From CAYFPO01 sp964345035 (GTDB lineage: Bacteria; Fidelibacterota; Marinisomatia; SCGC-AAA003-L08; GCA-002704045), in contig CAYFPO010000025.1 in NCBI GenBank assembly GCA_964345035.1, positions 1 through 27,775 on the forward strand: a stretch of 27,775 bases of DNA, in the 5' to 3' direction. The notes beneath the pieces were generated by a model. That model worked only from the letters and a program-made list of their open reading frames with translations. It made no database searches and had not been told where the DNA came from. The position numbers and the translations under genes were made by a program. The first letter of the stretch is position 1. Every line of letters begins with the position of its first letter. This document shows positions 16,946 to 24,696 of the stretch, piece after piece.

Positions 16946-17114
16946 TACTACTCATTAATACTTCTATAGGGCAAATAAAAACACATAAATCACAATCAAT
17001 ACAGACTGTATGTTCAATTCTAATATCAGCCTCTCGAACTTCGATACAATCAACAGGACAAACACTTACACAGGTACCACAAAAATCACATTTATTATCT
17101 ATAATATGAATCAT
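16929..17114 (-). CDS. Small 2[4Fe-4S] ferredoxin
   Basis: A 61-residue electron carrier with two complete cluster motifs of the form CxxCxxCxxxCP: C9, C12, C15, C19 and C38, C41, C44, C48. An additional Cys23 lies after the first motif. Little else is present, so this is a bacterial-type low-potential ferredoxin. Its start codon overlaps the UbiA stop by 4 bases (ATGA) and its end overlaps the reductase start by 17 bases. That arrangement suggests it donates electrons to the geranylgeranyl-reductase-family enzyme rather than serving as a general ferredoxin. Confidence 0.9.
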   Translation of the reverse strand: MIHIIDNKCDFCGTCVSVCPVDCIEVREADIRIEHTVCIDCDLCVFICPIEVLMSSNEVQI

Positions 17115-18109
17115 TTTTCAACTAAAAATGTAGGATAATGTAAGTTAAACCTGTGCCAGTAATAATATTTACTTAAATAGAAATTAATAAATGATGCTAC
17201 AAACAAAAATGGATATACAGCCATGAGAAAGAATGCCAGATTAAAAATTGAAAATCTGATAGTTCTTAAAACATCTACAGGACTTCTTCTTAATACCATA
17301 AAAATATAAAATGGGATAGATATCAATGCAGCAGTCGAAGAGATTGGATCATCCCAAATAAACCCCAGATATGAAGCAAATATCACCAATGCAGTGGAAA
17401 TTATCATTGTTGGTATTCTGCCAAATTTTATTGGAAATGTCTCACTTCCGGTTTCATTGTCCCCTTTTATATCCGGAATGGTTGTGAGCAATGAGACTGA
17501 AGTATAGCACAATAAATATGGGAATGAGTATTTTATAATGTGTAATATCTTGGATAATTCCAAACTATTGGTATTTACAATTGCCCATCCAGTTAGGTAC
17601 AATACGAATCCGGCAATTGTGTTAACAATCATACCTAAGATTGCTTTCTGTTTCCAATGAAATGGTTGAATATTATACAGAATTCCCCAGAATAAATATA
17701 ATATCAACCCAAAAAATAATGGAAGGATTCCTGTAAATAACAACAGTATCAATCCAAACACCGCTATAATCCTTTGTAGAAATTCTGCTCTTTCAGGTGA
17801 AATATGATTTCCCACTAAAAACAGTTTTTGATTGATTGAGTCTCCTTCTCTGTCTTTAATTTGATTTATAATGAATGCAGCACCGGAAATTAAGGTCATT
17901 CCTGTAAATCCCAGAAATACAGTTAAATCCCAATCGGATTGCCAAATCAGATACCTTTTCAAATTCATCGTGCCCACTGCCATACCTGCACTAATCATAA
18001 TCCAAACTGGGAAAAACAAGGTTGGACGCAAAAGAAAAATAGTGTCCAAATTTGGTACTATGTTTTTGTGAACGGGATTAGATTTAAAGAACTTTTTTAA
18101 CAAATTCAA
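17111..18109 (-). CDS. UbiA-superfamily prenyltransferase
   Basis: An integral membrane enzyme that attaches a prenyl chain to an acceptor ring or glycerol phosphate. In 332 residues there are about eight or nine hydrophobic spans and both metal-diphosphate motifs: NxxxDxxxD (N82, D86, D90 in NQIKDREGD) and DxxxD (D213, D217 in PDIKGD), followed by GSETFPIKFG. This second loop resembles those of homogentisate/chlorophyll-type and archaeal digeranylgeranylglyceryl-phosphate synthase members, so the acceptor is undecided; it is not obviously MenA or UbiA itself. Start TTG lies directly after the purF stop (TAATTG). Coupling to a ferredoxin and a geranylgeranyl reductase suggests the product's tail is then hydrogenated. 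Confidence 0.85.
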   Translation of the reverse strand: MNLLKKFFKSNPVHKNIVPNLDTIFLLRPTLFFPVWIMISAGMAVGTMNLKRYLIWQSDWDLTVFLGFTGMTLISGAAFIINQIKDREGDSINQKLFLVGNHISPERAEFLQRIIAVFGLILLLFTGILPLFFGLILYLFWGILYNIQPFHWKQKAILGMIVNTIAGFVLYLTGWAIVNTNSLELSKILHIIKYSFPYLLCYTSVSLLTTIPDIKGDNETGSETFPIKFGRIPTMIISTALVIFASYLGFIWDDPISSTAALISIPFYIFMVLRRSPVDVLRTIRFSIFNLAFFLMAVYPFLFVASFINFYLSKYYYWHRFNLHYPTFLVEK

Positions 18110-19456
18110 TTACTCTCTATCAATTGGATAATCACCGGAAAAACAGGCTGTGCAAAAATGTGTCTCCCCATTGGATACCGATTGCAGTAATCCTTCTAGT
18201 GACAAATAATTCAAGGTATCCACATTAAGAGTCTTTTGGATTTCAGATTCGTTTTGATCATTTGCTGCAAGTTCCTCCTGTGTTGGAAAATCCATTCCAT
18301 AATAACACGGAAATCTTACTGGAGGTGAAGTTATTCTGACATGCACCTTTTTAACACCTGATTCCTTTAATAATTTGGTTAATTTTTTCAAAGTTGTTCC
18401 CCTGACGATGGAATCATCAACAATTATCACTTCCTTGTTATTCAGGACTCCTTTGACTGTATTAAATTTCAATCTGACAGACAAATCCCGCAGCCTCTGG
18501 GAAGGAAAAATAAATGTTCTTCCCACATAATGATTCCTAATCAAACCAATTTCAAATTTGCTGTTTGATTTAGATGCATATCCCAGAGCACCAGTATTGC
18601 TTGAATCTGGAACTGAAATAACTATGTCGGCAGTCTCAGCCGAACTTTCAGTTGCAAGAGTTTGTCCAAACTTTCTTCTAATTTTATCTACATTCTCATT
18701 GAAAATCTTCGAGTCCGGTCGGGAGAAATAAATATATTCAAAAATACAATACTTTGGAGTTTCTCCGGAAATAAACTGTTGAGAATTAAATCCATTTTTA
18801 TCCAAAACGATCATTTCACCCGGTTTAACATCTCTTACATAATCTGCTCCAAGCAAATCCAATGCACAGGTTTCGCTAGCAAATACAAAGCTATCTTTTA
18901 ACTTACCCATACACAACGGTCTGATACCATGCGGATCTCTCGCAACTATCATAGCATCGGGAGTGATCATTATCAATGAAAATGCGCCTTTTATTTTTTT
19001 CAGCACTTTTTCAAGTCTGTGAATTAATGAATCTCCTTTTTCTCTCGCAAGTAGATGGATAATGTATTCTGTATCTGTAGTTGTCTGAAAGATGGCACCT
19101 GAATCTTTTAGCGATTCTCGCAGTTCCTGTTGATTTACCAAATTACCGTTATGTGCAACAGATATCTCCATATCACCCAGATTAAAAAGTAATGGACCAA
19201 CATTTTTGGGGTCTGATTCACCTGTAGTGCTATAACGAACATGTCCTATTGCTGAATTCCCTTGTAAATTTTCAAATACTGATGCATCCGAAAACACATC
19301 CGAAACAAGTCCCGGTCCCATAAAGCGGTGGAGGTTACTACCATCACTGGATACAATTCCTGCACCTTCCTGGCCTCTATGCTGTTGTGCATACAACCCC
19401 ATATATGCCAATGTTGAAGATTCTGAATTATTGTAAATACCTATTATTCCACACAT
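18110..19456 (-). CDS. purF: Amidophosphoribosyltransferase (iron-sulfur type)
   Basis: PurF transfers glutamine nitrogen to PRPP, the first committed step of purine synthesis. The protein begins MCGIIGIY, so Cys2 becomes the N-terminal glutaminase nucleophile after Met removal, with no propeptide. Glutaminase residues HRGQEGAG (26-33) and HNGN (102-105) are present, and the PRPP loop VIIVDDSIVRGTT covers 343-355. Four cysteines, C237, C384, C435 and C438 (the last two as CTAC), match the [4Fe-4S] ligands of the Bacillus-type enzyme; the E. coli type lacks them. Length 448 is slightly short but complete. It follows the DUF5683 gene by 9 bases. Confidence 0.96.
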   Translation of the reverse strand: MCGIIGIYNNSESSTLAYMGLYAQQHRGQEGAGIVSSDGSNLHRFMGPGLVSDVFSDASVFENLQGNSAIGHVRYSTTGESDPKNVGPLLFNLGDMEISVAHNGNLVNQQELRESLKDSGAIFQTTTDTEYIIHLLAREKGDSLIHRLEKVLKKIKGAFSLIMITPDAMIVARDPHGIRPLCMGKLKDSFVFASETCALDLLGADYVRDVKPGEMIVLDKNGFNSQQFISGETPKYCIFEYIYFSRPDSKIFNENVDKIRRKFGQTLATESSAETADIVISVPDSSNTGALGYASKSNSKFEIGLIRNHYVGRTFIFPSQRLRDLSVRLKFNTVKGVLNNKEVIIVDDSIVRGTTLKKLTKLLKESGVKKVHVRITSPPVRFPCYYGMDFPTQEELAANDQNESEIQKTLNVDTLNYLSLEGLLQSVSNGETHFCTACFSGDYPIDRE

Positions 19457-19465
19457 AATATTTTT

Positions 19466-19858
19466 CTATTCAATTGACACTTTAAGAGAATCATTCGGAA
19501 ATTCCGAGACTTCTTTAATTTCTTTTTTAACAGGGAATGTAGATAACTGTGCATCCACATAGGCATCCAATATCCCATAAAAATACAATCCAATCAACCA
19601 CCATGCATACGTATTTCGCTTCGATATATTTCCTGCATTCCGTAATCGATTATAATTATCCAATGCATAATATTGAGCGCTTAATAATAACCCTGCCTTC
19701 ACCCATTTTCCATTATAAATTTGCCCAATACCGGGAATAAATCCAAGTTTCCATGCCAAAGAGGGATCTTTAATCTTTGTTGAATCAATATAGGATTCCT
19801 GTGAAAATGGAATTCCTAAAATGATAATGAAAATCAATGGTATTGTAAATTGTTTCAT
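19466..19858 (-). CDS. DUF5683-like small membrane/exported protein
   Basis: A 130-residue protein with a signal peptide or N-terminal anchor (residues 1-20, ending IPFSQ) and the conserved motif PGIGQIYNGKWVKA (42-55), which marks the DUF5683 family common in Bacteroidetes and related phyla. One or two further hydrophobic segments follow (about 55-66 and 84-98), then a charged tail. Its function is unknown; the family is assumed to act at the envelope. ATG overlaps the RidA stop by 4 bases. Finding this family here is one reason to place the organism in the FCB group. Confidence 0.8.
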   Translation of the reverse strand: MKQFTIPLIFIIILGIPFSQESYIDSTKIKDPSLAWKLGFIPGIGQIYNGKWVKAGLLLSAQYYALDNYNRLRNAGNISKRNTYAWWLIGLYFYGILDAYVDAQLSTFPVKKEIKEVSEFPNDSLKVSIE

Positions 19859-20235
19859 TGCGTACTCGCAATAGCATCAATTTCTATATTTACATTCTTT
19901 GGCAGTGCAGATACTTCCACGGTGGCTCTTGCCGGCGGATTATTGGAAAAGTATTCGGAGAAAACTTCATTCACTTTTGAGAACTGGTTCAAATCCTTTA
20001 GGTATACAGTGCATTTAACAACAGTTTTTAAACTGCTTCCGGCTTCCTGTAGTATAGAACTGATATTTTCCAGCACCTGTCTGGTTTCTGTCTCAATATC
20101 AGGATTATTTAATTCTCCGGTTGTTGGATCAATCCCTATTTGTCCTGATGTAAAAATCATATTACCAGACTGTATTGCTTGTGAATAAGGTCCAATTGCT
20201 TTTGGTGCACCTGAACTGTGGATCACTTTATTCAT
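19855..20235 (-). CDS. ridA: RidA-family reactive imine/enamine deaminase
   Basis: RidA hydrolyses reactive 2-aminoacrylate-type enamines released by PLP enzymes. The 126 residues start at the ATG at 20235 (NKVIHSSGAPKAIGPYSQA), chosen over an in-frame upstream start at 20277 because the family begins just before this GPYSQA motif. FTSGQIGIDP and the late NPPARATVEVSALP, with the catalytic Arg, are typical of the YjgF/YER057c family. It overlaps the upstream PPC gene by 8 bases. Its place behind gcvPB, a PLP enzyme, fits a damage-control role. Confidence 0.93.
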   Translation of the reverse strand: MNKVIHSSGAPKAIGPYSQAIQSGNMIFTSGQIGIDPTTGELNNPDIETETRQVLENISSILQEAGSSLKTVVKCTVYLKDLNQFSKVNEVFSEYFSNNPPARATVEVSALPKNVNIEIDAIASTQ

Positions 20236-20638
20236 TACCACTATCAAAACACCAGAGAGCAAGTCCAACTTTTTCATTCATTTCTCGAGGTATTTTCCTG
20301 GTTCCGGGGTGAATGACAAATTCTCCTGCAGCAGAAATAGTTGTATTAAATAAATGACCGCTGTATGTTTGGTAATTCTCGTCAGAAAATACAATATGGG
20401 CATGTACAAACGGAGCTCCATCTTTTATACTGATATTCCCCTGCAGACTCACAAGTTCATATTCACCAGTAAAAACTTTTCTTTTATATTCCTTCTTATA
20501 AATATCAAACATTCCAATTTCAGCTCCTGAGATCGCTCCAATCCCTGAAATCCATCCGGATTCTAATTTGTTTGTAATCGCAGCATTTGTCAGAGATTCC
20601 ATCACAGCATCCCCCGGAGCAAGTGTTAAATAAATCAT
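20228..20638 (-). CDS. PPC/DUF296-domain protein
   Basis: A single PPC (plant and prokaryote conserved, DUF296) domain of 136 residues, a family that forms trimers and in plants is joined to AT-hooks. Visible marks: ESLTNAAITNKLESGWISGI near the start, EYELVSLQGNIS in the middle and FVHAHIVFSDENYQTYSGHL later, where the closely spaced histidines resemble the metal site of bacterial members. There is no AT-hook. The start is set at the ATG at 20638, 7 bases after the gcvPB stop; a longer frame would need a TTG at 20662 inside gcvPB. Role in bacteria is not established; DNA binding should not be assumed. Confidence 0.85.
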   Translation of the reverse strand: MIYLTLAPGDAVMESLTNAAITNKLESGWISGIGAISGAEIGMFDIYKKEYKRKVFTGEYELVSLQGNISIKDGAPFVHAHIVFSDENYQTYSGHLFNTTISAAGEFVIHPGTRKIPREMNEKVGLALWCFDSGNE

Positions 20639-20645
20639 GCTATTA

Positions 20646-22112
20646 TCAGTCAGTTGTCTCAAAATTCCACCTCACATCTGGTTTGCGGTTTGCAAGTGTT
20701 TCATCCAATCGCTGCACCGGTGTATTTACTGGTGCATTCTGCAGACTTTGAGGATCTGTATCTATCCTTTCATCTATCTCAAGCATAGTGTTTGCAAACC
20801 TGTCTAATGTTTCTTTTGTTTCAGTTTCTGTAGGTTCTATCATCATAGCTTCCGGTATATTTATAGGAAAATAAATAGTTGGAGAATGAAATCCCTCATC
20901 CAGTAATGCCTTTGCAATATCCAACACCTTGATTCCCCGTGCTTTTTGTTTAACTCCGGAAATTACAAATTCGTGCATCATCCCTTCAGAATAAGGGATA
21001 TCGTATTTATCTTCAAGTAACACTTTAAGGTATCTGGCATTGAGAATTGCCTGTTTTGTCATTTCTTTTAAACCCGATTCTCCCATCATTTTTACATATA
21101 CAAATGCTCGAACCAACACTCCAAAATTTCCATAATAGCTGTGCAGACTCCCAATGGAATCCGGATAATCATAATTCCAGAAATAACTGCCATCTGATTG
21201 TTTTTCAACCATTGGCACCGGCAAGTAAGGTACTAATTTTTCAACTACACCAATTGGTCCTGATCCCGGGCCACCCCCTCCGTGAGGCGTTGAAAATGTT
21301 TTATGGGTGTTAATATGGGTAATATCAAATCCCATATCCGCTGATCTGGATATCCCAATCAGTGCATTGAGATTGGCTCCATCCATATACATTAGTCCAC
21401 CTGCCGAGTGAACCAATTCAGAAATTCTTTCAATATCATATTCAAACAGACCAAGTGTGTTAGGTTGTGTAAGCATCATACCTGCAACATCCGAATCTAA
21501 TTTTGATTCAAGGTCTTGAAGATCAACCCTTCCCTTATTATTACTGACTACCACTCGAGCTTTATAGCCTGCGCGGGTAACCGTTGCAGGATTGGTGCCA
21601 TGTGCAGTATCCGGAATTAAAATATACTGCCTGTCATTATCATTTCTTTTCTCATGATATTTTCTCATCACCAGGGCACCTGCCAATTCACCCTGTGCAC
21701 CTGCACTTGGCTGAAACGTAAATCTGGACATTCCAGTTATCTTTACCATTATATCTTCAAGCTCATACAATAACTTTAATGCACCCTGACAGGTTTCATC
21801 AGGTTGGTCTGGATGGAGACCTCTAAATCCCTCAAGATTGGCCAAAACTTCATTGATCTTGGGATTATATTTCATCGTACATGAGCCTAACGGATAAAAC
21901 CCTTTATCAATATGATGATTTTTGGTAGATAAATTCACATAATGGCGGACTACTTCCGGTTCAGATACTTCAGGAATATGTGGTGCTTTTGTTCGTAAGA
22001 GTTCAATGTCAACTACAGTTGAGATATCAACCTTCGGAACATCACAATCAGGAACCGCTACTCCACGCATTCCCGGTTTACTTAATTCAAATATAGTATT
22101 AGATTTTTTCAT
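20646..22112 (-). CDS. gcvPB: Glycine dehydrogenase (decarboxylating) subunit 2
   Basis: The second half of the split P-protein of the glycine cleavage system, which decarboxylates glycine and loads the aminomethyl group onto lipoyl-GcvH. The 488 residues include CTMKYNPKIN (78-87), TAHGTNPAT (169-177), the PLP lysine in THINTHKTFSTPHGGGGPG (Lys271) and the Gly-rich phosphate loop after it. Subunit 1 (gcvPA), gcvT and gcvH are absent from the window. The ATG lies inside the end of alaS (14-base overlap). Confidence 0.96.
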   Translation of the reverse strand: MKKSNTIFELSKPGMRGVAVPDCDVPKVDISTVVDIELLRTKAPHIPEVSEPEVVRHYVNLSTKNHHIDKGFYPLGSCTMKYNPKINEVLANLEGFRGLHPDQPDETCQGALKLLYELEDIMVKITGMSRFTFQPSAGAQGELAGALVMRKYHEKRNDNDRQYILIPDTAHGTNPATVTRAGYKARVVVSNNKGRVDLQDLESKLDSDVAGMMLTQPNTLGLFEYDIERISELVHSAGGLMYMDGANLNALIGISRSADMGFDITHINTHKTFSTPHGGGGPGSGPIGVVEKLVPYLPVPMVEKQSDGSYFWNYDYPDSIGSLHSYYGNFGVLVRAFVYVKMMGESGLKEMTKQAILNARYLKVLLEDKYDIPYSEGMMHEFVISGVKQKARGIKVLDIAKALLDEGFHSPTIYFPINIPEAMMIEPTETETKETLDRFANTMLEIDERIDTDPQSLQNAPVNTPVQRLDETLANRKPDVRWNFETTD

Positions 22113-24696
22113 CTGTCAGTTTTTGAATTATTATTGATTTTCCAAATTCTAATGCCGTTTCCAATTCATTTGAATTTTTCCCTCCTGCCTGGGCAAGATG
22201 AGCTTTTCCGCCTCCGCCGCCCCCCATTTTACCACCAACTTCCTTTACAATCTTTCCTGCATTGAGGGTATCCACCAGTGAGTCGGAAATCGCACACAAC
22301 ACCATCGGTTTTCCCCCTCTTATCATTCCCAGCAATGCTACAAATTTTCCTGAAGACTGCTCCCTGAGAATATCTCCCATTTCCATTAAATCACCAGAAA
22401 CGTCTATTTTACATACAATTATCTGAACTCCGTTAATTTCTTCAGATTTTCCTAATAATTCGTTTATGATCCCGCTGTCATCCTCAGATTGTCTGGATTT
22501 TAATTGTTTCTCTAATTTGAGTTTTTCATCCAAAATTATATCAACCCTGTCAGGAATTTGATTTATTGAACAGTTTAATTTTTCTTTCAATAGTTGAATA
22601 ACTCTCTCCTGTTCGGAAATATACCGGGTAAACTCAGATCCGGTTACAGCTTCAATTCTCCTTACACCGGATGCCAGGGATGAGTCAGAAATAATTTTGA
22701 ATGCGCCAATATCACCGGTTCTTGTTACGTGAGTTCCTCCACAGAGCTCCGTTGAAAATCCGGGAACATTTACAACCCGCACCACATCGCCATATTTTTC
22801 ACCAAATTGTGCAACTGCACCGGATTTCCTTGCAGAATCATAATCCATTATGGTAGTATCAATTTTGGAATTTTTCCGAATTTCAACATTCACTAATTCT
22901 TCTATGTTAAGTTTTTCATTCTTAGACAATTTTTCACTGTGAGTGTAATCAAATCTGAGTCTGTCCGGTGCAACCAATGACCCCGCCTGATGCACATGAT
23001 CACCCAAAACCACTTTCATAGATTGGTGCAGTAAATGGGTAGCAGTATGATTCAAACGGATATTCTGCCTCCTTGTAGAATCAATTTTAGCCGTTATGTT
23101 AATCGAATCCTCAATTTTTCCGGTCTCAATAGTCCCATAATGCACAATATCGTCTTGATCCATAAATGTATCTTCAACGTCAAATGAAAAATTGTCGCTC
23201 CAGATTTTACCTGTATCACCAATTTGACCACCCTGTTCCGCATAGAATGGTGTTTTATCAATTATAATTTCTGTCTTTCCATTCATAATACGGTATTTAC
23301 GAATTTGGGCTTCAGACTCCGACTCTTCATATCCGGAAAAACAATTGGATTCACCTTCAGAGAGGATTATCCAAGCACTTTTATCACGGTTGTGTCGAAA
23401 TTTTCCTGCTTTCCGTGCCCGGGCTTTTTGATCTTCCATCAGTAATTCAAATTTTTCATTGTCAATTGTTAATTCTTTTTCTCTCGCCATTAGTGCCGTA
23501 AGATCCACCGGAAAACCAAATGTATCGTATAGTTTGAATGCGTCTTCACCGGCTATAGTATCCCCTGCATGCATTTTTTCTGTTATGGAATCAAAAATAT
23601 CCAACCCCTTATCCAGAGTTTTACCAAAGGACTTCTCTTCTGCAGAAATCACTTTTTTTATATGGCTTTGTTTCTCAACTAATTCGGGAAAAGAATCCCC
23701 CATGATTTCTGTCAGAGGGGGAATCAAGGAGCTAATAAACGGTTTGGTTAGTCCGATAGTTCTACCAAATCTTGCTGCACGTCTGAGCACTCTGCGAAGA
23801 ACATATCCTCTACCGTCATTCCCGGGAATTGCACCATCTGCAATGGAAAAAGCCAACATCCGCACGTGGTCGGATATTACCCGGTGAGCAACTCCTGTTT
23901 CAGGAGTATAGGGAAAATTTGCCAATTCAGATATTTTTTCAATTATTGGAATAAACAGGTCTGTATCATAATTGGATGTAACTCTATTTAAAATTGCTGT
24001 AATCCGTTCCAAACCGGCTCCGGTATCCACATGCTTTTCAGGAAGTTCATTCAGATTGCCTTCCTCATCACGGTTATACTGAATAAATACCAGATTCCAT
24101 ATCTCACGATATTCGGGATCTGCGTTAACTCCGGAGGCTTTCTGATCGTCCGGATCATCTCCGGTGTAATAATGAATCTCTGTACACGGACCACATGGAC
24201 CCACATCTCCCATTTCCCAAAAATTATCTTTATGACCAAATTTTAAAATTCTGTCTTCCGGAATATCCGTACATTTTTTCCACAATTCACGGGATTCATC
24301 ATCATCCTGAAATATGGTCACCCAAAGTTTGGTTTTATCCAGTTTCCAGACTTCTGTTAATAATTCCCATGCCCATTCTATTGCTTCCTGTTTATAATAG
24401 TCACCAAATGACCAATTACCCAGCATTTCGAAAAATGTGTGGTGATAATCATCCACCCCTACCTCTTCCAGGTCATTGTGCTTTCCGCTAACCCTAATAC
24501 ACTTTTGAGAATTGACTACTCTTACATTTTCTGCAGTTTTTCCACCCAAAAAAACAGGTTTAAACTGGTTCATCCCGGCATTTGTAAATAAGAGGGTAGG
24601 ATCATCGAATGGCACCACTGAAGAACTGCGTACAAATGAATGCCCATTCGATTTGAAAAAGTCGATAAATTGCTTCCTGACTTCTTTGGATGTCAT
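22099..24696 (-). CDS. alaS: Alanyl-tRNA synthetase
   Basis: AlaRS charges tRNA-Ala and edits Ser- and Gly-tRNA-Ala. All domains are visible in 865 residues: the class II aminoacylation core (HHTFFEMLGNWSFGDYYK at 85-102), the tRNA-recognition middle, the editing domain with its zinc site (HxxxH at 550/554, CxxxH at 652/656 in LCGGTHV), and the C-terminal DHHA1-type C-Ala domain ending in KMGGGGGGKAHLAQAGG. Length is normal. The ATG directly abuts the stop of the outer-membrane protein gene (TAAATG), so the two are coupled. Confidence 0.97.
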   Translation of the reverse strand: MTSKEVRKQFIDFFKSNGHSFVRSSSVVPFDDPTLLFTNAGMNQFKPVFLGGKTAENVRVVNSQKCIRVSGKHNDLEEVGVDDYHHTFFEMLGNWSFGDYYKQEAIEWAWELLTEVWKLDKTKLWVTIFQDDDESRELWKKCTDIPEDRILKFGHKDNFWEMGDVGPCGPCTEIHYYTGDDPDDQKASGVNADPEYREIWNLVFIQYNRDEEGNLNELPEKHVDTGAGLERITAILNRVTSNYDTDLFIPIIEKISELANFPYTPETGVAHRVISDHVRMLAFSIADGAIPGNDGRGYVLRRVLRRAARFGRTIGLTKPFISSLIPPLTEIMGDSFPELVEKQSHIKKVISAEEKSFGKTLDKGLDIFDSITEKMHAGDTIAGEDAFKLYDTFGFPVDLTALMAREKELTIDNEKFELLMEDQKARARKAGKFRHNRDKSAWIILSEGESNCFSGYEESESEAQIRKYRIMNGKTEIIIDKTPFYAEQGGQIGDTGKIWSDNFSFDVEDTFMDQDDIVHYGTIETGKIEDSINITAKIDSTRRQNIRLNHTATHLLHQSMKVVLGDHVHQAGSLVAPDRLRFDYTHSEKLSKNEKLNIEELVNVEIRKNSKIDTTIMDYDSARKSGAVAQFGEKYGDVVRVVNVPGFSTELCGGTHVTRTGDIGAFKIISDSSLASGVRRIEAVTGSEFTRYISEQERVIQLLKEKLNCSINQIPDRVDIILDEKLKLEKQLKSRQSEDDSGIINELLGKSEEINGVQIIVCKIDVSGDLMEMGDILREQSSGKFVALLGMIRGGKPMVLCAISDSLVDTLNAGKIVKEVGGKMGGGGGGKAHLAQAGGKNSNELETALEFGKSIIIQKLTDEKI

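Noticed and set aside
15767..18109. Chlorophyll or bacteriochlorophyll synthesis (ChlP/ChlG-like pair)
   Set aside because: The motifs alone would allow it, but no other photosynthesis gene is in the window, and the dedicated ferredoxin and archaeal-like CGEA/YxWxFP motifs fit lipid or quinone saturation better.
19850..20188. 112-codon plus-strand ORF antisense to ridA
   Set aside because: Shadow of the conserved RidA reading frame; no independent support.
20639..20662. Longer PPC protein starting at TTG 20662
   Set aside because: It would add eight residues inside gcvPB that do not fit the family; ATG at 20638 sits just after the gcvPB stop.
23459..23887. 142-codon plus-strand ORF antisense to alaS
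   Set aside because: It lies wholly within alaS, which is unmistakable, and its translation has no domain or compositional sign of a real protein.
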